Part shown: piece by piece, positions 1-8,064 of the stretch
How the letters are laid out: each line of letters begins with the position of its first letter
Position numbering within the stretch: the stretch's first letter is position 1
Assembly: GCA_004335835.1 (NCBI GenBank)
Contig: RWJK01000508.1
Location: forward strand, 1 to 13,087
Direction of reading: 5' to 3'
DNA length: 13,087 nt
From: Scenedesmus sp. ARA3
Lineage: Eukaryota > Chlorophyta > Chlorophyceae > Sphaeropleales > Scenedesmaceae
Translations under genes and position numbers: made by a program
Notes under the pieces: generated by a model
What the model was told of the DNA's origin: nothing
Database searches by the model: none
What the model saw: only the letters and a program-made list of their open reading frames with translations

Positions 1-432
1 ATGAGCAGTCAAATGAATTACGTCATAGCAGAGATCAAATACTGCAAAGACACAGACCCAGAAGCCCAGCAGCAGCGCGCACAAGCCCAGCATGCTGCGC
101 TGAAAGAGCTGTTTACGACACACGACCCAGAATGCAGAGTTACAGTTGTGCCAATCCTACTAGGGGTAACTGGGGTGATATACAAAGAGACAATATACAC
201 AATTGAACACCAACTAGGGGTAGAAGGACCACGGTTAGCAGCACTGGCAAAGAGGCTGCACTTCTCAGCAGTGACCAACATGCAGAAGATATGGAGGCAA
301 CGTAAGGCAATCATGATGGCAGCAAGGAAACGTACTGGCACAAGACCAGCACAGCCGAACTCAAACCCTGCAAAGAAACCACAGCACGGCACCGGCGAAC
401 CAGACCACCGCAAAAAGCCACGCTTTCGATGA
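1..432 (+). CDS. Retroelement ORF, C-terminal part with nuclease-like ExK motif (5' end outside window)
   Basis: The frame is open from the first base to a TGA at 430-432 (143 residues). It is probably the tail of a longer ORF, so the Met at position 1 need not be a start. Residues 8-20 (VIAEIKYCKDTDP) form a hydrophobic strand followed by E-x-K, the core of PD-(D/E)XK nuclease folds. A second hydrophobic strand follows (VTVVPILLGVTGVIY, about 48-62), and then a helix-rich part and a very basic, Pro-rich tail (from about residue 96). From memory, C-terminal domains with an EhKYCxDTxP motif and an ILLGVxGxIY strand are common in chlorophyte retrotransposon polyproteins. Reverse transcriptase motifs would lie upstream, outside the window, so element class is inferred. 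The upstream acidic residue of a full nuclease site is also not visible. It lies antisense to the DRC7 gene. A host gene is possible but less likely, given the hairpins and repeat tail that follow. Confidence 0.6.
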   Translation: MSSQMNYVIAEIKYCKDTDPEAQQQRAQAQHAALKELFTTHDPECRVTVVPILLGVTGVIYKETIYTIEHQLGVEGPRLAALAKRLHFSAVTNMQKIWRQRKAIMMAARKRTGTRPAQPNSNPAKKPQHGTGEPDHRKKPRFR

Positions 433-484
433 GCGCACGCAAGCGATACGCCCCGCTTGTGCCCTAGGGCGCAAGTGGACGGGT

Positions 485-532
485 AGAGGGTGTGGAGCCC
501 AGGGGCGCCGCCCCTNGCCACACACACCCTCT
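485..532 (+). repeat. GC-rich inverted repeat (hairpin) in the retroelement 3' UTR
   Basis: Inner arms AGGGGC (501-506) and GCCCCT (510-515) are exact inverted copies around a 3-base loop. The outer arm AGAGGGTG (485-492) pairs with CACCCTCT (525-532), and TGG (493-495) pairs with CCA (518-520), leaving a small ACACA bulge. Together they make a nearly continuous stem of about 17 pairs starting some 53 bases after the stop codon. In LINE-type elements a 3' UTR stem can be the template structure recognised by the element's reverse transcriptase; that role is inferred here. Confidence 0.6.
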
Positions 533-544
533 TAGCCTTAACTT

Positions 545-590
545 ACCCAGGAGCTGCAGAGCTGCCTGGGTAGTCACTCACTCACTCACT
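545..590 (+). repeat. Second hairpin followed by a TCAC tandem tail
   Basis: ACCCAGG (545-551) and CCTGGGT (565-571) are exact inverted 7-mers around an AGCTG-containing loop. Three bases later comes TCAC repeated four times plus one T (574-590). After this the sequence loses its repeat character. I read it as the 3' terminal stem and simple-repeat tail of the retroelement. Confidence 0.5.
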
Positions 591-748
591 TGGTGTACTG
601 ATGTGTACTGGAAGCTCACGCCACAGTGTTCAAGCCTAGATGACCAGAAATACCGATGCCAGCCATCTGACTGCCACCAGTCGACCTCATGTCAGTCTGC
701 TGAGAAAAGCAGTTGCATGCAATTACGCTACGCAGCTTGCGGGCTCAC
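591..748 (-). other. Presumed DRC7 intron 17 remnant, no gene seen
   Basis: The stretch lies between the end of the retroelement and DRC7 exon 17. Read on the minus strand it begins with a good donor (GTGAGC, 748-743). No splice acceptor followed by DRC7-like coding sequence is recognisable before the retroelement tail. Nothing else was found in it. Confidence 0.45.
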
Positions 749-3700
749 CGCGTCTGCCGCTCGTTGAGCACCTGCTCCCACAACGCAGGGTTGGTCAGCT
801 CCCAGCTGATGCTGCCAGGCACTGCGCGGGAGTCCGAGTGAGGCTCAGGCATCTGCAGCAGCAGCAGCAGCCAATGCATAATCAGCTTATTGCACACCCC
901 CTGCTGCTGGTCTTGGACCTCTGCATACTTTGCAGCATCGCCGCCATAGTGGTTTCTGCGCTTCTGGAGCTACTTTGGTGGCAGAACTGGCACCTGCCGC
1001 AGGCAACGCCATGTTATGCCCGCACCTGCATGCATATCCAGGCGTTGTAGGCGTTCCAAATCATCTCCACGCCTGTGTATGGGCAGTCGGGTGAGGTGGG
1101 GCTGACGCTGCGCCCAGTGGCAGGCTCGACAAACACCGGCTCAGACACCTGCAGCGCATGACGACACAGCATACTACATGAAATGGATGTATGCAGCAAC
1201 AAGGCTACAAGCTTGTGAGAACCCCATCAACTGCAGTCGCCAGTGGCCTGTAAGTTGCAAACAAGAAGCATTCAGCACGGCATTGTGGCACAGATGTGGC
1301 AGCACCTGCTACCTAGTGCAGGAAGTAGGCAAGTGCTAACACTTCAAGAAGCCCTCACCTCTCGCCTTCCTGGCAGCACCAGCACCCAGGCGTGTACCCT
1401 ATTGTTGCGCTGCTTCTTGTGCGGCTGCTCCTCAGCTGCCATCTCTGCCTGGCTGTCCTCGCCACCTGCTGCTGCTGATGTCTCATCTGCTGCTGCAGAC
1501 TTGGCACGTGCCCCTGGCTCTGGTGTCTGCAAGCAACAGGTACAGTGCATAAACCATGTTGACACATCCGTGCGTTCATCATGCAGCTGCGCATGATGAC
1601 ATTCACGGTTATTTGAAGCAGCATATAGGCAGTGCCTCATCTGCACCAAAGCCACAGGGCGTTATGCATGCACACCAGCAGCATGCTCCTGCAAGCAACT
1701 GCCGCACCTCAGCAGTAGATGTGCCAGCAGTGTCGCCAGCCTCCTGTGCTTCTGGGTCACCATGCCTCTGCAGGTACTTGCTGACCAGCTGCGGCTTGGG
1801 CCTCACAACATACTTCTTCTTCTTGCCCAAATCATCGCCTGCTGGCCCTTCAGAAGCACCAGAGCCACCACCCTTGCTGCTGCTGCTGCTACTCCCAGTG
1901 CCAGATGCTGCTGCAGAGCCTGGGCCAGAGCTGCCTGCAGCACCCGAGCGACCTGCACTGCTGTTTCCTGCACCTGCTGCCTGTCCCTGTCCCTGCTGCT
2001 GCTTTTGGCTGCTGGCTGCCGCTGCAGCAGCCGCTGCTGCATCTGCAGCAGACAGCAGTGGGTCCCCAGCTGGCAGCACATACTCTGTATTGCTCTGGTC
2101 GTTCAGCGTCACCGCCAGCGGTGCGTACCCCATCACCACAAACGCATTGTAGCCAGCGCCCAGCAGCAGTGAGCACAGCACATTCGCAGCATCAAAAGCA
2201 TCAGCTGCTTGCCAGCTCAGCACTGACATGGGGCTGGGCATGTGGCTGGGTGGATGCAGGGGCTCCTCAAGTAGCTCATATGTCAGGAACTCAGACACAA
2301 ACTTCGCGCAGCCCTCCAGCGTGTTTAGCTCAGGGAAGGGGGGCAGGCTGGGGCGCAGCGTGGTGCACACAAATTTGGGCACGCCACACTCGTTGAGCGG
2401 AGTGAGGGGCATGGGCCGCCTGCAGGTGAGCAGGTGGCACACAGCAGTGACAGCACGTCGGCATAAGATGGCCCGTGTGATGCATGTAAGCTGCAAGCTG
2501 ACAGCATGCCGTGGCTGTTGCAGGAAGCCCTGGAAGCTATGCTGGGGTGGTGTGGCATTTGCAGAATTTGTAGATGGGAACAGTTACTGCAAGGCATATC
2601 AGGACCACCACAGTCGCACCCTGCTACAGCAATGCACCCTGCACGCAAGCGTTACCTGTGTGGGTACAGCTCCTGGAACACTCGCTGGAAGTCCCTCACA
2701 TATGCCAGCATCTTCTGCTCCTTCTTGCTGTTGCTGGTGAAGCTGGCCGGCATCTTGCCTGCGCTGTGTGTGGTGTGCTGCACGCGGCTGCTCTTGCTGC
2801 TGCCTCCTTGTGCGCGTGCTGCGCCTTCTCCATCGCTGCCTGCTGCTACAGCCTTGGGCTTGAAGCTGTCTAGCTTTGCTGTCTTGAACACATCCCAGTA
2901 CACTAGCCCTGCAGACAGCCGGTGTGTGCAAAGCATGCTAGACTAAGTGATCCTCCCACCACCAACACGAATAACGCAGGTTCTATCTTCACCAGCACAA
3001 ATGCAAGTCAGGCTCCTGCCTGGGCGTCACCGCCTAGGCGGACGACACTCTGCAACATCATGTGCAATCGTGTTCAGCAAGCCCTTGTGGCTCGATGCCA
3101 CTCACCCTTTTCTGCATCATCCTCGTTCATTGTCCTGCCCAGCGTTGCTGACCCCAGCTGGTAGCAGCGCAGCTGGCCCTGCTGCATAACACCCGCCCTG
3201 TCCTTGTTGTAGGGCAGCTCAGGGTCCAGCTCCTGCCACTCAATCTCAACAGCAGCACCTGCCACATCAGCAGCATCCAGACCTCCTGCAGGCACCAAAA
3301 AACACGACACAAGGCGAGACAACACATGCCCTGATGTACAGCATCTTTGCGAGGCCGGTCCCTGTACATGCAGCACTTCAGAGCATGCTGTGCTGGCACT
3401 CTGTTATATGCTGGCTCGAGTGATCGTGCTGCATGCGCTACAATTAGGCGCGACAAGCTGGCCATGCGAGGCTTGAACCCCAGCTGTCCTGTGTAGCTAC
3501 CTGGTCCTAAGCCGCCATTGCCAGCAGCGGCTGGATGCAGTGCGCCAGCCCTGTCCATTGCTGTGCGTGAGATGTGTGCCTTGAACAGCGACACTGTGCT
3601 GGCCCCCAGCTCATTGACGCCGCCGAACAGGTACAGCCAATCGTTGTGCATGTGCAGCATGTGGCTGTGGCGCGGTGGAGGCAGCATGCCCTTGGGAGAC

Positions 3701-6700
3701 ACCTGCAGACACGACATGCAAACAGCAGCAGCAGCAGCAACATGAATACAAGCTCGCAACTGGTATGTATATAATGACGCACGCCTGTGTACATTGCAGG
3801 AGCAGGGGCTTTGGATGCTTGCCAAAAAGCCGTCGGCAAAGAGACATGTGCTGCTGACAATGTCCTGCAGGATATGCACGACAAGCATCTACGAGCGCGC
3901 CAACTGCAGCGGGCACTTCACCAGACGCAGCTGCCAGCCCTGCCATCATCAGCTGGCACTCACATCAATCCAGGTGCGAGTAAGCAGGTCCAGCACATGC
4001 ATGTCATCCAGCACAAAGTTGTTGCGGCCACCATGGATGATCAAGTGGTGCCCGTTGCCAACTGTGATGGCTGCACAGCTGCGGGGGCTGGGGGCTGTGC
4101 CGCTTGTGGTGGGCTGACTCCACGTCCAACCAGAGAGCTCCAGCAGCAGCAGGTCATTGGTGCGGCCACCAGTGGCATGCCCAGCTGCAGTTCAGCATGT
4201 GCAAGCAGCCACATCAGCACGGTTGCTGGCAGCAGCATGGCACGCCAGCACTGTTTCAAGCGATCACAATGCAGTGCCAGTCAAGCCAGAGGGAGCAGTG
4301 CAACGCTGGTACACGCAAGAAGCAACCAACTGCATGCATGCCACTCACCAAACACCACCATGTGTCCAGCGTGGTACACTGCTGCTGCGCCCTCGCGGGG
4401 GCTGGGAGCTGTGCCGCTCACTGCTGGCCGCCGCCACGTGAAGCTGTCCAGGTCCAGCACAGCCACATCTGACAGGCGCTTCTTGTCAGCGTTCCTGCAA
4501 GGCTCCCAGGAACAGCACACCAGGTGAACGCGAATTCAGTGCGTGCGCTGCATTGCAGCTGATGCCTTGCTGCACAGTCCTGCAAGCTCATAAAGCACCT
4601 GCCCGCAATACAGGTAGCATTGACAGGTGCAGGCAGCCACCAAGCACACCAAAGCATGTACCAGCAACACGCTTGCTAGGGCTGCTGTTGCTGCCGCCTC
4701 ACCTGCCGCCAAACACCACCAGCTGGTGGTGGTCTGGGTCGTACACGGCGACGTGCCCGTACCGCCCGCATGGCCTGTCACCGCGCGTTGGCTGCGCATG
4801 CCACTCCATGCGCTCGCTGGTCATCCAGAACAGCTCATGGCTCACGGAGCCATCCTTGACCAGCTGCCCACCAAACACATACACCATGTTGTTCACCTGC
4901 AGCAGCAGCAGTAGCAGCAGCAGCACACATGAGATGGTGGGGGCAGGAACTCAACAGGTAGCATAGGTCAAGAATGCGGCGTCTGCCAAGCCGATTGCTT
5001 GCGGTTATCCTGCCGTCACCATGGTCCTCGCTCACCTGTGTAAGGCTGAAACCTGTGCGTATCCAGCACCTGTTGTCCACATTGAACTCGCCAAACTCTG
5101 TCTTGAGCTGCTGTGACGCCTCAGCCTTGCACCTGCATGTAGCCCGACATGTGCACATCCTTAGGTGTGTCCTCGTTGTCCTGTGCAACCCCCAGCATGA
5201 TTGCTGTGCCCAATACAGCCAAGTCTGTCTGGCAGAACAGCCAAGCAGCGCACAGGACGCTGCATGCTGCAACTACGTTCCGTGCAGAGAGCAGGTAAGC
5301 ATGAGCACGCCATAAAGACGGCTGCTTGCTGGTACACTAGTGCTGAAGCAGCTGAATGTTGTGAATGCGCTCCGCCCACCTGTACTCCATGTACGGCCCC
5401 ACTGCTGTGCCAATGGGCCGCAGCCTCTCCACCTCCTCCAGCCGCTCACGCTCCTCCTCTTCGCGCAGGAACGCCAACAGCCTGGCAGCACAGCAGCAGC
5501 AGCAGCAGCACAATGTTTTGCAGGAGAGCATTGTGCTTGATGACACATTGCAGTGCAGTCAACTAGTAATGGGCTGGAAGAGCATCACTATCAGAAATGT
5601 AGGCAACATATCGCCTGATGCAGCTGCACATACCGTGACAGGCCCTCCTCCGCCTTCGCCTTGTATTTGTCATCCAGGTTGTTATAACGCAGGTTCAGCT
5701 CCTTGATCGTCTTCAGGTGGCCCATTGACGGCGGCACCCGCACGAGCATGTTGTTGGCGGCGTCAATGCGCTGGATGCGCTTGAGCCGGCCCATGCTTGC
5801 AGGAAGCTGCCGCAGGCAGTTGGTGGAGATGTCCAGCTTGGTGAGGCTGGGCAGCTCCCCAATGTTATCTGGCAGGGCTTCCAAGCGGTTGTTTTCAAGG
5901 CGCAGCACCTGCACAGTAACAAGGGAGAGTAAGGACATGTTTGCTGTTGGCGTGTGGCATAGCCAAACATAGCACATTCAGCTGACATGCCTGTCGGCTA
6001 GTCACATGCAGGGCTTGCTGGCGCCCCCCCTGCTGCTGCTGCTCTTGGTGCTCATGTCCCATCAATGCATGCTCCTGCACTCCTGCTGCCAGTGCCGCAG
6101 CACATTGCGCTGCTGCCATTGCCACTTGTGCACAACATACACTGCTGCTTCCTCTGCAATCTCCTGCTGCTTTGCTGCTGTCATGCTGGTGGTAGCTATC
6201 GTTGCCTGCACAACGCAGCTGCTGCCAGCCTAGCTGCTGGCACAAGTGACACATGTATTGCGGTACTGCTGTGATAGCCACCAACACAGCTGCGAGCTGC
6301 TGCTGCTGCCGCGGCTGCTGCCCCTGCTGCTACTTTTGCTGCTGTGGTTAGCGGCTGCTGCGCTGCTGTAAGCACACCTCTAGCTTCGGCAGCGTGGCCA
6401 GCGAGTGTGGCAGCTCCACCAACAGGTTGCCCGACAGATCCAGCTCCTTGAGAGTGGTTGCCTGCAGGCACATAAACATGCACGAAGTCCATCGCTTGGC
6501 ATGCTGTGTTGCAGCCGCATGACTGCTGCATTTCTGCGCATTTGCAGCTGATATATACTGTGCATGCTCAAGTGCAGGTCCTGCACAGCATTGATGTATC
6601 CAAACCCTGCCTCATCACACCCTGCGACGCTGTAATCATGACCAGCACGACAGAAGAAACAACACTGGCATGCGCTACAGCTACCAACAACATTGACCAG

Positions 6701-7740
6701 CACGCCGCGGTGTGACAGGTGGCACCACCCATGCTGTTGGGTGACGCTGCTGTTGCAGCTGCTTAGACTGCTGCTGAATCTGCTGCTGAGACTGCTGCTG
6801 CTGCTGCTGCTGCTGCTGAGGCGGCGTCTGGCTGCCACTGCTGCTGCCACTGCCAGCAAACTGAGCATGACAGCATGCTGCCACGCACATGTGCAATGCC
6901 ACTGTCCAGGCGCGTGATCTGGTTGCCTGACAGCTCCAGGGTGAGCAGCTGCGGCAGGCGGCTGACGGCGCTGGGCACCCTGCGCAGCTGATTGTACTTG
7001 AACCGCAAGATGCGGATCGCCTGCAGCTCCGTGATGCTGTCTGGCAAGTCCGTGAGGTTGTTGCTGCAGGTGATGAGGGGTGACCATGAAGAGGGAGGAG
7101 TAGTGGAATGAAAGTGGGTGCGGCTCAAGTTGGATGCTTGTGCACGCCCACTGCAGTAAGCTGTTGCTGCGCATACATCCCATGCACGGGCGTACAGTTG
7201 CAACTGGTGCAGCCATGCATATGCTGCATCCGTCGCGCTGCATAAGAGATGATGCCTGTGCCAGGCACTGTTGCAGAGCACCTGCGCAGGTAATCATCTG
7301 CTGACAAAAGTCATAGCTCTGCACACCTGGACAGCTCCAGCTCTGCGACATGTGGATTATACTTCTTAACAAGGTCAACAAACCCTGCTGGTAGCTGTGG
7401 TAAGCCAGCATAACTGCAGCAGTGGTAGCAGCATACGACACTCGTGAACTTCACTGACGGTCAGCTTGATGACAATATTGTCTGCATGTTGCTGGTCCAT
7501 GCACAGCATGTGACATGCTGCGATGTGAAATTATGTTATGTAAGCATTGAAGTCCACCGCATGCTCAGGTGGAGGCTGTTGCAGGCCTCTGATGGCAAGT
7601 TGCATGTACACTGCAGTACAGCTGCAGTCAAGCTGAGATGTTGACTCATGGGCTTACCCAACATTCAGCTTGTAGGTTTGCCGGCACTCTACCAGACGCT
7701 CTTCTAATACCTCAGGAGGCATTTTATTGTTTGAAGCCAT
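749..7740 (-). CDS. DRC7: Dynein regulatory complex subunit 7 with LRR and Kelch N-terminus (3' part missing)
   Basis: Structural subunit of the axonemal nexin-dynein regulatory complex (FAP50/CCDC135/lobo family), which links doublet microtubules and restrains dynein-driven sliding in cilia. Exons: 7658-7740, 7327-7413, 6889-7063, 6378-6461, 5634-5908, 5380-5481, 5036-5132, 4703-4896, 4349-4494, 3964-4184, 3501-3702, 3106-3285, 2656-2908, 1708-2419, 1359-1526, 1026-1148, 749-852. All introns are GT-AG and all phases close, giving 1068 residues. Residues ~48-225: eight 23-residue LRRs. ~225-268: charged helix (EEEERERLEEVERLR). ~302-516: five Kelch blades with Gly pairs at 310, 364, 420, 466 and 515. 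675-820: DRC7 core (LNECGVPKFVCTTLRPSLP, LLGAGYNAFVVMGYA). 982: HAWVLVLPGRRE. 994-1068: VFVEPATGR, YNAWICMQ and WELTNPALWEQVL. ATG 7740 has a strong context (CCACAATGGCT) and an in-frame TGA 24 nt upstream. About 350-400 C-terminal residues expected for the family are absent. Weakest joins: exons 7, 10 and 11. Confidence 0.85.
1825..2052 (-). repeat. Low-complexity Ala/Gln/Gly/Ser insert in DRC7 exon 14
   Basis: Codons 823-898 encode a run of nine alanines, a Gln/Gly stretch, a six-serine run and Gly/Ser-rich sequence, written largely in GCA, CAG, GGC and AGC triplets. It separates the Gly-Tyr strand of the transglutaminase-like fold (residue ~798) from the conserved YVVRPKPQLVSKYLQ segment (903-917) and the His strand (982). 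It is in frame and keeps the gene open, so it reads as a tolerated loop expansion rather than damage. Confidence 0.8.
6792..6818 (+). repeat. (CTG)9 microsatellite in DRC7 intron 3
   Basis: Nine perfect CTG triplets, read as CAG on the DRC7 sense strand. It lies in the 427-bp intron between exons 3 and 4. Imperfect CTG/CAG repeats flank it at 6769-6790 and 6838-6848. It is the longest pure run of this triplet I saw in the window. Confidence 0.9.
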
Positions 7741-8064
7741 TGTGGAAGAGCTGCCTGGCCTCGCTCAAGCGAGCCTAGGGCTGTACTGTTAGTCTGGCTT
7801 CATCAGAGCGACAGCTCACAATACAAGAACAAAACAGTTGACTGTAAAACATCAGAACTTAATTGATATTGCTGAATCGTTCGTGGATGATGGTAGATGA
7901 AGGGATAGGTCTCAGCCTGCTACTGCTGTGGTTCCAAAGTGACGTCCGGGTTGCATTCAACACTTTCGTAGTCGTTTACAACCCTTTATAGTTGCGCCTC
8001 GCTTGACTTGTGACGTTGTTTGCGTGTTCACTACCTCCGAGACACTACGCAAGCACCTGCCACG
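7741..8064. promoter_or_regulatory. Divergent promoter / 5' UTR region between DRC7 and MGST3
   Basis: 324 bp separate the two start codons. This holds both 5' UTRs and presumably a shared promoter. In-frame stops upstream of both ATGs (TGA at 7767-7765 minus, TGA at 8011-8013 plus) support the chosen starts. A TATA-like TTTATA lies at 7985-7990, about 75 bases before the MGST3 ATG. An inverted repeat CTCGCT-CA-AGCGAG (7760-7773) lies in the DRC7 leader, 20-33 bases before its ATG. The central part (7840-7900) is AT-richer than the flanks. No transcription-factor site can be claimed. Confidence 0.5.

Larger units (their letters stand above)
1..590 (+). mobile_element. 3' end of a non-LTR-like retroelement
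   Basis: The segment contains the ORF tail, about 158 bp of 3' untranslated sequence with two inverted repeats, and a terminal short tandem repeat (TCAC)4 at 574-589. This order (ORF, structured 3' UTR, simple-repeat tail) is that of LINE-type elements. No long terminal repeat is seen. The right boundary near 590 is an estimate from the end of the tandem repeat; no target-site duplication can be tested because the left end is outside the window. One base (516) is ambiguous (n), inside the GC-rich hairpin, which fits a sequencing or assembly difficulty there. Confidence 0.55.

Noticed and set aside
745..852. Exon 17 as the true last exon of DRC7, ending at the TGA 747-745
   Set aside because: It is possible, but a strong GTGAGC donor overlaps the stop and the family continues for several hundred residues, so an internal exon is preferred.
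1800..2180. Several long open frames on both strands rich in Leu, Cys, Ala or Gln
   Set aside because: They are shadows of CTG/GCA/CAG triplets in DRC7 exon 14, without starts in a good context, splice continuity or recognisable motifs.
3450..3485. GGTTCAAGCC on the minus strand, resembling a tRNA B box
   Set aside because: No matching A box, acceptor stem or cloverleaf could be drawn around it.
3286..3500. Exon 11 frame stays open through all of DRC7 intron 11
   Set aside because: The intron is not a multiple of three, so retention enters exon 12 in the wrong frame. The donor at 3500 is the only GT I found that joins exon 12 in phase without creating a stop.
3723..3738. Regular CAG triplets as a possible CRISPR-like or structured array
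   Set aside because: They are simple trinucleotide microsatellites without spacers, in a eukaryotic intron.
5133..5180. An open minus-strand stretch reading DNEDTPKDVHMSGYMQ with a CAG acceptor before it, possible extra DRC7 exon
   Set aside because: It is in phase 0, while exon 6 ends in phase 2. Its frame hits a TGA 10 bases past its end, and a join into the following coding sequence would need an intron of 22 or 63 bases. The frame starting at 5132 closes all phases, so I kept that, but transcripts could overturn it.
7444..7644. Plus-strand 66-codon open frame in DRC7 intron 1
   Set aside because: It is a short ORF inside an intron, with no motif, splice partner or supporting context.
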